This document shows positions 36,220 through 44,669 of a stretch of 64,000 bases of DNA, piece after piece. Position 1 is the first letter of the stretch. Every line of letters starts with the position of its first letter. The stretch spans positions 1-64,000 of the forward strand of contig CAZQSQ010000001.1 of NCBI GenBank assembly GCA_964596325.1. The letters are read 5' to 3'. The notes under the pieces are model-generated. The model was not told where the DNA came from and ran no database searches. It worked only from the letters and a program-made list of their open reading frames with translations. A program made the translations under genes and the position numbers. This DNA is from JBAZJI01 sp964596325. GTDB taxonomy: Bacteria > Patescibacteriota > Minisyncoccia > Minisyncoccales > JAGOPM01.

Positions 36220-36934
36220 TTTTGCCTCCTTGATACTGGCAATCCAAAATCGCCTCGGCGTTGGCAATAAATTCCGGCCAGCCGCCAGCCAAAATGAGAT
36301 TTGCTTTACTTAAATCCTGACCCGTGGAGAATATTGTTGGCATACCGACAACATATACCCCGGCGGTCGCAGCGGCATCAATGCCGGCTTGCGTATCCTC
36401 AAAGGCAATGCACTCGCTGGGCTTAAAGCCTAAGCGCTTTGTTGCCAAAACATACATATCCGGAGCGGGTTTTCCTTTTCCGGCCTCCTCTTGGGTAGAA
36501 CGGTGTTTGCGGTCTTTGGTATTTGGAAACCACCACTCGACCTGCGCACTGACCAGTTTCATTTCCAATTCCTCGTCATTTTTGGCCGAGCATACCGACA
36601 TGTTTTCCAAGCCAAAAAAATTGGCAATCGTAACCAGTCCGGCATGAGCCCCGGGCATCAGCTCAATTTTGTGCTGGCTGAAAAAATAATCCAGTTCCGC
36701 CCGGGCGATTTCTGCAAGTTTCGATGGCGCCAAATCAATTTCTGGATAATGCTGACACAAAAGAGCGGGAATCTCATCTTTTGATGACTTTCCGCAGTAT
36801 TTTTGTGCATACTCCTGTGGAGTAAGCCAGACACCGTATTTAGGTCCAAGAATGACATTCCATTTCAAATACTGGTAACCTTCGGTTCTACCTAGAACTT
36901 CGTCAAAGTCCAGAATCGCTGCCTTAAAATTCAT
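36212..36934 (-). CDS. HAD-superfamily hydrolase, beta-phosphoglucomutase-like
   Basis: A 240-residue HAD protein. Motif I is LDFDEVLGRTE, with the nucleophile D9 and D11, but Glu stands where DG is usual. Other motifs are VCSAKN (motif II), GKGKPAPDMY (Lys) and AFEDTQAGIDAA (motif IV). The helical cap lies between about 18 and 90. It probably dephosphorylates a small metabolite. AAAGGAGG is 5 nt before the ATG. A weak promoter lies upstream (TTGCGT, 17 nt, TATGCT). Confidence 0.85.
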   Translation of the reverse strand: MNFKAAILDFDEVLGRTEGYQYLKWNVILGPKYGVWLTPQEYAQKYCGKSSKDEIPALLCQHYPEIDLAPSKLAEIARAELDYFFSQHKIELMPGAHAGLVTIANFFGLENMSVCSAKNDEELEMKLVSAQVEWWFPNTKDRKHRSTQEEAGKGKPAPDMYVLATKRLGFKPSECIAFEDTQAGIDAAATAGVYVVGMPTIFSTGQDLSKANLILAGGWPEFIANAEAILDCQYQGGKND

Positions 36935-37028
36935 CTTTACCTCCTTTTTTCTTTGAAATTACTGCCCATAGCATACAATCTTGGTCGCAATCACGCAATA
37001 TTGCAAAAAAGTACTATTTATTGCATAC

Positions 37029-37055
37029 AAAAATCCCCGTTTAACGGGGATTTTT
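37029..37055. terminator. Terminator of the first PadR-like gene
   Basis: AAAATCCCCG (37030-37039) pairs with CGGGGATTTT (37045-37054). Confidence 0.8.
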
Positions 37056-37064
37056 GCTTTAGAG

Positions 37065-37376
37065 TTAGAAAATCTGCAACATTTCCTTGAACATCTGTTC
37101 CATAGAAGTGAGCTGTTGAGCTCCTTTCTTGGTGGTTTTGAAAGCCGCTTTGCTCTGGTAGCGCTCGTCGGAAATATATCCTTTCTTGCGCAACCTAAAC
37201 ATAACGGTTTCCACCACTATGGCATTCGGCAAAAAGCCAAACTGCTCATAGATCAGACGCGGCACATCTTCAACCGGGATTTCCTTCTCATATCCTAAAT
37301 ACAAGATGTACATCCACAAATTGTCGTGGGTAGTGCTCTTCTGCAGCTTTTCGCTGGGCGTTGTGAACTTAAGCAT
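37065..37376 (-). CDS. PadR-like winged-helix regulator
   Basis: A 103-residue protein of PadR type: the winged helix-turn-helix is in DVPRLIYEQFGFLPNAIVVETVMFRLRKKGYISDE (about 38-72), followed by the wing YKTT-like FKTTKKGAQQL and a short C-terminal dimerisation helix. It has about 45 percent visible similarity to the two other PadR-like proteins here. The TATGGTATACTATA near-palindrome overlapping its -10 box suggests autoregulation. Confidence 0.8.
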   Translation of the reverse strand: MLKFTTPSEKLQKSTTHDNLWMYILYLGYEKEIPVEDVPRLIYEQFGFLPNAIVVETVMFRLRKKGYISDERYQSKAAFKTTKKGAQQLTSMEQMFKEMLQIF

Positions 37377-37408
37377 ATGTTTTAAGTCGTAATCCGACTA
37401 TATTATAT

Positions 37409-37437
37409 AGTATACCATATATTCCATAATTAGTCAA
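37409..37437 (-). promoter_or_regulatory. Promoter of the first PadR-like gene with possible operator
   Basis: On the minus strand TTGACT (37432-37437) and TATACT (37409-37414) are 17 nt apart. TATGGTATACTATA, a near-perfect inverted repeat, covers the -10 box. Confidence 0.65.
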
Positions 37438-37474
37438 TATGGGAAAGTCCTTACAAATAAAGGATAAAAAGCAA

Positions 37475-37497
37475 AAAAGCGGGAATTCCCCGCTTAT
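37475..37497 (-). terminator. Terminator of the 191-residue gene
   Basis: AAGCGGG (37477-37483) pairs with CCCGCTT (37489-37495); a T run follows on the minus strand. Confidence 0.75.
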
Positions 37498-38069
37498 GGT
37501 TTATCTAACAAACATTTCACAATTTCGTATACTTCGGCAGTATTCTGCACGACAAGATCGGCCCCTTTTTGAAAAAATCCCGCCAATCTTTGAATGGCTT
37601 GAGCGTCGCGAAATTGGCACTGGCATTCGTGTGGACAAAACGCCAAAGTGAGCAATTCCTTTTCCTGCCACGGCGATCCAAATCTCTTTTCCGGGCTGGT
37701 TGGCGAACAAAGTGCGCCAAGGTTGCGCGCAACGCTAGTAATATAAATTATCCGCGCCGCCGGAAATTCCTTTTTAATTAAATCGCAATGTTCTTTGGCA
37801 GTTCCATTCTTGGAAAAATAAGACCGGGCAAACAACCCGTCCAATTTATAATATGCTATCCAATCATGGAATAAATGCCTGCTGACGATGGTTGAGATAA
37901 TCTGCCTGACTTCTGGTATCCGGGCAATCAAGGTCAGAGGCACTAATGACTCATTGCGACTTTCAAAGCAAATATCCCCGCTGCCGGTTGGCGCAAGCGC
38001 ATTCTGGTCGTGAATAAGGACATCAACCGGATCCCAAATCAAAATAGTGCCCACTGGCGCCGAAATCAT
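37494..38069 (-). CDS. Unknown protein, possibly a degenerate HAD relative
   Basis: A 191-residue soluble protein. TILIWDPVDVLIHDQ near the N terminus and ARIIYITSVARNLG in the middle look faintly like HAD motifs I and II, but the DxD nucleophile is not intact, so I do not assign activity. Cys-rich FCPHECQCQF lies near residue 150. AAAGGAGG precedes ATG 38069 by 8 nt; a GTG three codons earlier is too close to be used. It sits between two HAD phosphatase genes. Confidence 0.5.
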   Translation of the reverse strand: MISAPVGTILIWDPVDVLIHDQNALAPTGSGDICFESRNESLVPLTLIARIPEVRQIISTIVSRHLFHDWIAYYKLDGLFARSYFSKNGTAKEHCDLIKKEFPAARIIYITSVARNLGALCSPTSPEKRFGSPWQEKELLTLAFCPHECQCQFRDAQAIQRLAGFFQKGADLVVQNTAEVYEIVKCLLDKP

Positions 38070-38130
38070 AGCCCCCACCTCCTTTCGATTTTAAGTTGCT
38101 TTCTTATGTTTGCCAAAATATCCGCCTTTG

Positions 38131-38790
38131 TCAAACATTATCGGGAAAAAAATGTTCCATTGCCTGACCAAAATTCTCAAACCGCGCCATAGCCATGGAA
38201 AAATCCTGCTCCTTAGTCCAGCGGTTCGGAATAGCCACTACATGGCAGCCGGCCTGAAAAGCGGCCAAGGCGCCCGGATTGGAATCCTCAAAAACTAAAC
38301 ACTCTTTGGGCGCGACACCAAGCTGGCTGGCGCAATATTCATAAATATCCGGAAAAGGCTTTCCTCTTTTGACTTGATCGGCGCATACTATCAAACGAAA
38401 GTACTTTTGCAATCCCGCACTTTGAATCTTACGCTGTGTCTCCCCTAAAATACCGCCGGTGGCGGCCGCCACAGTAAAATTCTCTTCATTAAATTTTTCC
38501 AGGGCCTGCAGGGCTCCGGGCATGTATTTAAGGTCGCAATACATGTGCGCATCAAGATATTCGTGCCGGCGATCTATAAGTTTTTCAACCGTTAAATCGG
38601 AAATTTTCAAATCCGGAATAACCGCGCTGGCCACTATCTGCTCATGGCGCCCGGCATATCGAAGATATTCCTGCTCGGAAAGATTTTTGCCATGTTTGGC
38701 CAATGCAAAATTCCAACTGTCAAAATGAATACCTTCGGTATCCAAGGTTGTTCCGTCCAGATCAAAAATTATTGCCTTATAGCCGTTCAT
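38131..38790 (-). CDS. HAD-superfamily phosphatase, beta-phosphoglucomutase-like
   Basis: A 219-residue HAD phosphatase with intact motifs: FDLDGTTLDTEG (nucleophile D10, D12), AAATGG (motif II), KRGKPFPDIY (Lys) and VFEDSNPGALAA (motif IV), with an alpha-helical cap (about 20-85). The substrate is a small phosphorylated metabolite. Its ATG overlaps the stop of the PadR-like gene (ATGA), so it is coupled to that regulator. Confidence 0.92.
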   Translation of the reverse strand: MNGYKAIIFDLDGTTLDTEGIHFDSWNFALAKHGKNLSEQEYLRYAGRHEQIVASAVIPDLKISDLTVEKLIDRRHEYLDAHMYCDLKYMPGALQALEKFNEENFTVAAATGGILGETQRKIQSAGLQKYFRLIVCADQVKRGKPFPDIYEYCASQLGVAPKECLVFEDSNPGALAAFQAGCHVVAIPNRWTKEQDFSMAMARFENFGQAMEHFFPDNV

Positions 38791-39101
38791 GCCTGCGCTT
38801 TTCTGAATCTTTCCAAAAGGCTTAAGGTATATTCTTTGGCCCGATTAAGCTCGTCTAAACCCTTAGAAGTAGTTTTGTAGGCCGATTGGCTATGAAATCT
38901 CTCTTGGCTGACATAACCCTCGGCTTTGAGCCGAAACAAAACTGCCATAGTCAAAACGCTATTAGGTAAAAATCCAAATTTTTCATAAATAAGCTCTGGC
39001 AGCTTATCGGAAACCACTTCCTTATCTTTTCCTAAAAGTAAAATGTAAATCCAAATATTCCCTGACGTGGTGCTGGCCTTAAGCCTTTCAAGGGGTTGCA
39101 T
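38787..39101 (-). CDS. PadR-like winged-helix regulator
   Basis: A 104-residue PadR-like protein: KLPELIYEKFGFLPNSVLTMAVLFRLKAEGYVSQE carries the recognition helix, followed by the wing YKTTSKGLDEL and a C-terminal helix. The start ATG 39101 (MQPLERLK) aligns with the divergent paralogue (MLPIERLN); the open frame runs 37 codons further up. It is first in an operon with a HAD phosphatase, and is likely to control it. Confidence 0.82.
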   Translation of the reverse strand: MQPLERLKASTTSGNIWIYILLLGKDKEVVSDKLPELIYEKFGFLPNSVLTMAVLFRLKAEGYVSQERFHSQSAYKTTSKGLDELNRAKEYTLSLLERFRKAQA

Positions 39102-39149
39102 GTTGAATATTAAAAAATTTATTTTATGATAAATCAAGCCTTCCATTTT

Positions 39150-39178
39150 TATTTTACAGGTGTAAAATAGTAAGTCAA
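39150..39178. promoter_or_regulatory. Promoter and 20-bp palindromic operator between two PadR-like genes
   Basis: TATTTTACAGGTGTAAAATA (39150-39169) is an inverted repeat with perfect arms. On the minus strand it covers the spacer and -10 (TAAAAT) of a promoter whose -35 is TTGACT (39173-39178). On the plus strand it ends 16 nt before the ATG of the divergent PadR-like gene. A PadR dimer bound here would block both genes. Confidence 0.7.
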
Positions 39179-39185
39179 CAAGCCT

Positions 39186-39500
39186 ATGTTGCCAATAGAA
39201 CGCCTCAACCAATCAAATACCATCGAAAATCTCTGGATGTATATTTTGGTCTTGGTAAAGAATGCCAATGAAGATCACCCGCTCTACGCTTACGAAATGC
39301 GAGAGCTCGTCGAAAAGAAATTCGGTTTTAAGCCGGGCGAGATTACGGCTTACCGGGTTTTGTATCGCCTCGAAGAAGATGGTTTTGTTAAAAGTTACTT
39401 GATTGACCGCAAGAGAATTTATAAAATCACTCCCAAGGGAAACGACGAATTGCGCAAAGCCAAGGACTTATTGGAAAACGCCCTCACTAATATCTCTTAA
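39186..39500 (+). CDS. PadR-like winged-helix regulator
   Basis: A 104-residue PadR-like protein with EMRELVEKKFGFKPGEITAYRVLYRLEEDGFVKSY as the winged helix, wing YKITPKGNDEL and a C-terminal dimerisation helix. It is divergent from the paralogue at 38787-39101 and shares the palindromic intergenic region. The next gene follows after 5 nt, so the two are cotranscribed. Confidence 0.82.
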   Translation: MLPIERLNQSNTIENLWMYILVLVKNANEDHPLYAYEMRELVEKKFGFKPGEITAYRVLYRLEEDGFVKSYLIDRKRIYKITPKGNDELRKAKDLLENALTNIS

Positions 39501-39505
39501 TTAAA

Positions 39506-39982
39506 ATGCCTAAGAAGAAAGCCGCCAAGCATATCCAGCAAACTCTGCCCGAGCCTTCCCCTATCCAAAAAGTGGTTAATTTTTATTTTGAAACAAAAGG
39601 CCTGACTTTAGAACAAATAAAAGAAGATGCCAAAAAAAGAAAGATAATCTATTCCCGCTTTACCAAGCCCGCCAAACAGCTTATTGATTTGGCCGGCAGC
39701 CCGCAGGAAGCAATAGAGGCCATCCGCAAGGTGGCGGACTGGGCCAGCAGCCGGAATTTGGACTACTCGATTGAAACTGTTTTCAAAAAATGGTTGGAGC
39801 TCGACAAACTCAAACCCAAAGAAATTGTTAAAAAACCCTTTTATATGGGCGACCCAATGGTTTGGAGCGAGGCTAAAAAGAAATGGTATGTGGTTTCCTC
39901 CGATGGCACTTGGCTGGAATATTGCGACAAGGAAGACCTAATTGAATGGCGCGAAGAAAAGAAAAAGTCCCAACAATTATAA
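39506..39982 (+). CDS. Charged helical protein, unknown
   Basis: A 158-residue protein with a basic N terminus (MPKKKAAKH), a helical middle (SPIQKVVNFYFETKGLTLEQIKEDAKKRK ... IRKVADWASSRNLDYSIETVFKKWLEL) and a C-terminal WSEAKKKWYVVSSDGTWLEY segment. I do not recognise a named family. The helical part resembles DNA-binding or replication-accessory proteins in composition only. Cotranscribed with the preceding PadR-like gene. Confidence 0.6.
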   Translation: MPKKKAAKHIQQTLPEPSPIQKVVNFYFETKGLTLEQIKEDAKKRKIIYSRFTKPAKQLIDLAGSPQEAIEAIRKVADWASSRNLDYSIETVFKKWLELDKLKPKEIVKKPFYMGDPMVWSEAKKKWYVVSSDGTWLEYCDKEDLIEWREEKKKSQQL

Positions 39983-39987
39983 GAATA

Positions 39988-40022
39988 TAAAAACTCCGAC
40001 CCGCAGAGGGCCGGAGTTTTTG
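39988..40022. terminator. Terminator after the 158-residue gene
   Basis: AAAACTCCG (39990-39998) pairs with CGGAGTTTT (40012-40020), extended by CCC/GGG. Confidence 0.8.
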
Positions 40023-40029
40023 TTTAAGT

Positions 40030-40389
40030 TCAGATCGTAATAAAGCCGGCAGCGTAAAGAACCATTAAAGCCTGATAAATTGCAACAAAGATTAAGCCTA
40101 AAGCCATCAGCCCGGCCAAAACTGTGAAAACGATTTTGGTTTTCTTCCCCTGTAATTCCCGCATCGCGTAAACAACAGCCTTGAATCCCAAATAAAGCCA
40201 AATACCGGGCAAAAATGCGGAAACAGCCAAGGTGTAAAGTGTCTGCTCTCCATCACCACCAAAAGCCTTATTGGCCCAAGGAGCAAAAACGCTGAATAGA
40301 ACCATGATAACCAAAGTCCAGATCAGGGCAAAAATTACATACTTGAATGCTGTCTTTTTCTGAAAAATATTAGAAATTTCTTTGAACAT
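40030..40389 (-). CDS. Membrane protein, Yip1-like
   Basis: A 119-residue protein with three to four membrane segments (about 16-37, 52-74, 84-117). The pattern PGIWLYLGFKAVVYAMRELQGKKTKIVF recalls the Yip1/YIP1-family fold often found as small proteins in this kind of genome. Assignment is tentative; function unknown. No Shine-Dalgarno sequence. Confidence 0.5.
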   Translation of the reverse strand: MFKEISNIFQKKTAFKYVIFALIWTLVIMVLFSVFAPWANKAFGGDGEQTLYTLAVSAFLPGIWLYLGFKAVVYAMRELQGKKTKIVFTVLAGLMALGLIFVAIYQALMVLYAAGFITI

Positions 40390-40450
40390 ATTTTATTTTG
40401 TTATAAAATTATAACATAAATGAAAACATTGTCAGTTTTGTTTTCCACAA

Positions 40451-40483
40451 GCATAAAAAAATCCGCCCTTAAAGACGGATGTA
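40451..40483 (-). terminator. Terminator of the EamA-like gene
   Basis: ATCCG (40461-40465) pairs with CGGAT (40476-40480); a long T run follows on the minus strand. Confidence 0.7.
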
Positions 40484-41005
40484 TTAAAAATTTACCAGCA
40501 ATCCAGTGCCGACGCTGCAAATGGCCGCTCCGGCAATGCGTGCGTATCCCCAAAAATCTCCAGGCCCTTCGCTCAAAAACGCCAAAGCCAAGATTACGGT
40601 TACAACCGTATTGAGATTGTAAATCGGAGCTAAGCGGGAAGCATTTGCCCCGCCGTCCAATGCGATAAAAACCACCACTTGGCCGGCTGTCCAAATTACT
40701 CCGGCCAAAAATGCAATTACCAAGCCCTGCCACTTAAGCTCGGGGCAGTGGAATGCGGCCACACAAACTGCAAAAGCCGCCAAAAGGACGCACAAGGCAA
40801 TGCCAAATATCTTCAACCATGGCGCCAACTGCGGAGTTTTAACTAAAAAATAAACAATTACGCTTGCGCCAATACCCACTCCCATGAATAGCATGGCCGT
40901 GGCCGAGGGAGCCTTAAAAACACCCACGGCAATTTTGTTGACAAAGGCACCCAAGCCCCAAAGCAAAGCCGCGCTAATCGCCAGCATAAACCAATTCACC
41001 TTCAT
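40484..41005 (-). CDS. Half-size EamA/DMT-family transporter
   Basis: A 173-residue protein with about five membrane helices and EamA features: LLWGLGAFVNKIAV at the N terminus and ALDGGANASRLAPIYNLNTVVTVILALAFLSEG near the end. Classical EamA transporters have two repeats (about 290 residues); this is a single repeat, so it may act as a homodimer. Substrate unknown. AAGGAGG lies 4 nt before the ATG. Confidence 0.75.
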   Translation of the reverse strand: MKVNWFMLAISAALLWGLGAFVNKIAVGVFKAPSATAMLFMGVGIGASVIVYFLVKTPQLAPWLKIFGIALCVLLAAFAVCVAAFHCPELKWQGLVIAFLAGVIWTAGQVVVFIALDGGANASRLAPIYNLNTVVTVILALAFLSEGPGDFWGYARIAGAAICSVGTGLLVNF

Positions 41006-41044
41006 TATCCTCCTTATTCAATTTTGAATTTAGATTATTAAAAC

Positions 41045-41077
41045 AAAAAATCACCGTTTCGTCAACGGTGATTTTTA
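41045..41077 (-). terminator. Terminator of the SdpI-like gene
   Basis: AAAATCACCGTT (41047-41058) pairs with AACGGTGATTTT (41064-41075). Confidence 0.8.
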
Positions 41078-41078
41078 A

Positions 41079-41735
41079 TCACTTTTTTCCTTTTTTCCAG
41101 AGCAAATAGGGATAAACAAAACTCCAAACGATTACCGCGATCATCTCCCCCATAAAAATCAAAAAGACAACCTCTTTGCTAAAAAACTTAAATAGTGACA
41201 AAGCCCAAATAATAATGAGCGAAATACCCAAACCGCCAAACATTTTTGAACCTGTCTTTTGGGTTGCAGCCCAAATCGCTTCATCATTGATTGTCCATGG
41301 GGTGCGGATGCCAAAAAACCAATTAGGCTTAATATTTTCAATGTTTTTGCCAATGAACAGGAAAAGCAAACCCAGGAGCGGCAGCATTAAATCTCCAAAA
41401 TTAAAGGAATAGCCCAGATATAAGGCGCTAGTACCGATATTAATGGCAAACATGAAAAACATTATTGCCAATATCACCCTATCCAAATATTTTTGGTTGA
41501 AGGCAATATTTTCCTGCTTAGGGTCGGCTTTAGGAAGCCAATTAAGCAAAATAAAAATGACTAAAAGCAAAAGTGGAAAACAGAAAAGTGCCGATTCCTT
41601 GCTAGCATAGCCATCTGCTTGCCCATTAATCCCCCAGTGATTTGGCAAAACATTGGGCATTTGCGGATAAAGCCAAAAGCTGATTGCAATGGATAAAACG
41701 ACCAATAATAACGAAATTATTTTTAATTTATTCAT
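41079..41735 (-). CDS. SdpI/DUF1648-family membrane protein
   Basis: A 218-residue protein with six to seven membrane helices. The N-terminal MPNVLPNHWGINGQADGYASK is the DUF1648 signature, and FFGIRTPWTINDEAIWAATQKTGSKMFG is the SdpI motif. In Bacillus SdpI is an immunity and signalling protein; in other bacteria the role is unclear. No toxin gene is adjacent. Confidence 0.85.
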   Translation of the reverse strand: MNKLKIISLLLVVLSIAISFWLYPQMPNVLPNHWGINGQADGYASKESALFCFPLLLLVIFILLNWLPKADPKQENIAFNQKYLDRVILAIMFFMFAINIGTSALYLGYSFNFGDLMLPLLGLLFLFIGKNIENIKPNWFFGIRTPWTINDEAIWAATQKTGSKMFGGLGISLIIIWALSLFKFFSKEVVFLIFMGEMIAVIVWSFVYPYLLWKKGKK

Positions 41736-41842
41736 ATGATTGCATTATACTCCCATTTTCTATGTTGCCAAATTGATAGAATTTAGCATAATATAGAGAG
41801 GCAGAAACATTAAACGCCTATCTAAATTTGATATTTGATTCT

Positions 41843-43279
41843 ATGAAATTCTACGTTACAACTCCGATATATTACCCCAATGGCATACCTCACATTGGTC
41901 ATGCTTATACTACCGTGGCCGCCGATATCGTTAATCGCTGGCATAAACTCAAGGGCGAGGAAACTTATTTTTTGACTGGCACTGACGAGCACGGCAAAAA
42001 AATTGAGGAAGCGGCCCAGGCTCAAAATATGGAGCCTAAGGCCTTTGTGGATACTTTAATCCCGGAATTCAAAAAAGCTTGGGAGGTTTTAGACATAGAA
42101 TACGATCGCTTCATTCGCACCACCGATAGCGACCATATAAAAGCCGTTGAACATATTTTACAAACAGTTTTTGATAAGGGCGATATTTATCTTGGCAAAT
42201 ATGTCGGCCATTACTGCACTGCCTGCGAGGCTTATTTCCAAGAAAAAGATTTAGAAAATGGTTGCTGCCCGATACACAAAAAACCCGTACAATGGCTTGA
42301 AGAAGAAACCTATTTTTTCAAGCTTTCCAAATATCAGGAACAAATTTTGAAACTTTGCGAAAGCGATTTTATCCTCCCGGCTTTCCGGCGCGACGAAATC
42401 TGCAATCGCATTAAAGAAGGCCTCAAAGACATCTCCATTTCGCGCAAAAATCTTAAGTGGGGCATTGCGCTGCCATTTGATAAAGAACACGTCTGCTACG
42501 TCTGGTTTGATGCTTTAACAAACTATTTAACCGCCCTTGGCTATCCTGACAAGACGGAAAATTTTGCCAAATTCTGGCCGGCTGATGCCCATATTATGGC
42601 CAAAGACATCGCGTGGTTTCATGCTGTTATTTGGCCGGGTATCCTGTTTGCCGCCGGCCTAGAACAACCAAAGCATGTGGCAGTCCACGGTTGGTGGACG
42701 CTAAACGGGGATAAAATTTCCAAATCAAGCGGCAACTACATCACTCCAGACGAAGTAGTCCAAATTGCCGGCGTGGATACGGCCCGCTATTTTCTCTTTT
42801 CAGCCATGGCCTTCGGGCAGGATGGAGATTTAAGCAAACCCGCCATTATCGAAACCCATAATACTTTAGCCAATAATCTAGGCAATCTCGTTATGAGGGT
42901 GTCGGCCTTAATCGAAAAGGCCAATGGTTTTGAAACTTGCGAGAATGACTTGATTGCCAAACTTGATCTCCGCGATATCGAGAATAAATTCGAGCTTTTT
43001 GAATTTCATAAAGTCTTGGAAAGCGTCATGGCTTTTGTCGGTGATTGCAACCGCCATATAGATGCGCAGCAAGTTTGGAAAACAAAAGATAAAAAAGAAC
43101 TCTATAAGCTCGCTGAAAATATCAAGGCCATTGCCATTATTTTGTCTCCCTTTATGCCCACCACCTGCCAAAAAATCGCCCAAACATACCATTTTGAACT
43201 TGCATGGACAGCGCTTAAGCAGCCGCTGACAAAACAAGATATCAAGAAAGCCTCCCCTCTCTTCGCTAAATTGCAATAA
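41843..43279 (+). CDS. metG: Methionyl-tRNA synthetase
   Basis: A 478-residue class I synthetase with the HIGH motif PHIGHAYT (about 16), TGTDEHGKKI, a one-knuckle Cys-rich insert (CTACEAYFQEKDLENGCCP), WFDALTNYL, and DKISKSSGN as the KMSKS loop. The anticodon-binding helical domain follows (about 345-475). No C-terminal tRNA-binding extension is present. Start ATG 41843 (MKFYVTTPIYYPNG) places the catalytic strand at the N terminus. No Shine-Dalgarno sequence. Confidence 0.97.
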   Translation: MKFYVTTPIYYPNGIPHIGHAYTTVAADIVNRWHKLKGEETYFLTGTDEHGKKIEEAAQAQNMEPKAFVDTLIPEFKKAWEVLDIEYDRFIRTTDSDHIKAVEHILQTVFDKGDIYLGKYVGHYCTACEAYFQEKDLENGCCPIHKKPVQWLEEETYFFKLSKYQEQILKLCESDFILPAFRRDEICNRIKEGLKDISISRKNLKWGIALPFDKEHVCYVWFDALTNYLTALGYPDKTENFAKFWPADAHIMAKDIAWFHAVIWPGILFAAGLEQPKHVAVHGWWTLNGDKISKSSGNYITPDEVVQIAGVDTARYFLFSAMAFGQDGDLSKPAIIETHNTLANNLGNLVMRVSALIEKANGFETCENDLIAKLDLRDIENKFELFEFHKVLESVMAFVGDCNRHIDAQQVWKTKDKKELYKLAENIKAIAIILSPFMPTTCQKIAQTYHFELAWTALKQPLTKQDIKKASPLFAKLQ

Positions 43280-43281
43280 AA

Positions 43282-43311
43282 AGAATCCCTGCTTGTCAGG
43301 GATTTTTTTTG
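43282..43311. terminator. Bidirectional terminator between metG and the lipoprotein gene
   Basis: AATCCCTG (43284-43291) pairs with CAGGGATT (43297-43304), followed by T residues. Confidence 0.85.
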
Positions 43312-44102
43312 AGATTTTGGGCGAATTCCAGAGCTTTGCTGGGAGAATCAAATATCTGCAACTCGGAAAGATAACCATATTCCTCTCCTAAAATGAGATA
43401 TTTGGCTTGGATATTGCCACAACTTTCATCTGGGCCGTAAACGCATTGAAAATAGTCCGAAGTCTCATAGTTTATTTCGTGTTCCACTTCGCGCACGGCA
43501 ATATTGTTGACGTAATCGAGCACCGGCTGGGCGCGCAATAGCTGGTAGAATTTTCCCGGTTCCAATTTGAGGCAATCAAATTGCACGGCAAAAACATTTT
43601 TCTTCTTGGCGCGCCAGAGCGTAAACACCCGATAATGCCCTTCCGGATAATTTAGGAAGCAAGAAGCCTGCCGGCTTTCCTGATCAAACCTCATTACCAG
43701 CGAATCCAACCCGCCATTATTATCGCGCCGCACTGCCCGCCCGTTAGAGTCGTAGCGCAGTAAGACAACTTGCGCCTCTTCAATGAGCCCCCAATTAACG
43801 TTCCTAAAACCGCCAAGTTCGACAGTTAAACGCAAAACCCTTGTTGAACTGTCGCCCAGACCAAACCACTTTGCCGGCTCGAAAGCAAGGCCAAGCCTCT
43901 TGATAAAAATCGGCTCACTGAACTGATTATCAATCTTGGGTTCTAGAATGAGGGCAGAAGGATTGCTCAAAATCGTAGCTGCTTCGACCAATTCTTGGCC
44001 AAATACTGCTCCGACATCGGCATCTTGCAAAGGAGCTATTTCTTGGCATGAGCCCAGAAACACAGCACAAATCGACAATAAAATAAGCACATTTTTCGCC
44101 AT
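43296..44102 (-). CDS. Putative lipoprotein, unknown
   Basis: A 268-residue exported protein with a lipobox: MAKNVLILLSICAVFLGSC, lipidation at Cys19. The mature part is beta-rich with two Cys-containing segments (ASCFLNYPEGHYRVFTLWR and FQCVYGPDESCGN) that could form disulfides. No family recognised. AGGAGG lies 8 nt before the ATG. Confidence 0.7.
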   Translation of the reverse strand: MAKNVLILLSICAVFLGSCQEIAPLQDADVGAVFGQELVEAATILSNPSALILEPKIDNQFSEPIFIKRLGLAFEPAKWFGLGDSSTRVLRLTVELGGFRNVNWGLIEEAQVVLLRYDSNGRAVRRDNNGGLDSLVMRFDQESRQASCFLNYPEGHYRVFTLWRAKKKNVFAVQFDCLKLEPGKFYQLLRAQPVLDYVNNIAVREVEHEINYETSDYFQCVYGPDESCGNIQAKYLILGEEYGYLSELQIFDSPSKALEFAQNLKKNP

Positions 44103-44189
44103 TTAGCGACCTCCTCTCACAATTAAATTATACTTGTTCTGATTTAATTATGATATAAATCCTAGCCATGTCAATATCAATCCCAAAAC

Positions 44190-44215
44190 AAAAAAGGCCG
44201 CCAGAAGCGACCAAT
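44190..44215 (-). terminator. Possible terminator after yjbQ
   Basis: GGTCGC and GCGGCC around TTCTG on the minus strand, followed by TTTTTTG; the stem is imperfect. Confidence 0.5.
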
Positions 44216-44225
44216 TTTACCCTGT

Positions 44226-44669
44226 TTATTCACCAATTATCATGATTTGCACCCGTCTGGGTCTGGCCTGATCCAATTCCAGCAAAAAAATTCTCTGCCA
44301 CTGGCCAAACGAAACCTGCCCCCCAATTAAATTAATCGTAATGCTTGTTGGTAGGTGCATGGCTTTGCAATGAGCGTGCCCATTGATGCACTCGCCCGCA
44401 CAAACATTAACCGTCCGCACAGCCAAATTGTCGTGCTGATATTTTCCGGCCTTCTCGGCTGTCGCCTCTAAATTCCGGCGAAAATCCTCTAAGAGCAAAG
44501 GCTCGTTTTCATTGCAAAGAACCGCGGCCGAAGTGTGCAGGCTTTGAATGTTGATTAAACCGTTTTTAATTTGGCTTTCTTTTGCAATGGCGATGATTTC
44601 TTCGCTTAGATCAATGAAATCGTAGGTCCCGGAAGAAAATTTTTCTATTTCTTTATGAAAGGTTTTCAT
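44226..44669 (-). CDS. yjbQ: YjbQ-family protein (UPF0047)
   Basis: A 147-residue YjbQ protein: NIQSLHTSAAVLCNENEPLLLEDF, NGHAHCKAMHLPTSITINLIGGQVSFGQWQRIFLLELDQARPRRV. His, Cys and Glu residues in these blocks form the presumed active site. The family has weak thiamin-phosphate synthase activity, but its main role is unknown. The ATG lies inside the end of the P-type ATPase gene (17-nt overlap). Confidence 0.93.
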   Translation of the reverse strand: MKTFHKEIEKFSSGTYDFIDLSEEIIAIAKESQIKNGLINIQSLHTSAAVLCNENEPLLLEDFRRNLEATAEKAGKYQHDNLAVRTVNVCAGECINGHAHCKAMHLPTSITINLIGGQVSFGQWQRIFLLELDQARPRRVQIMIIGE

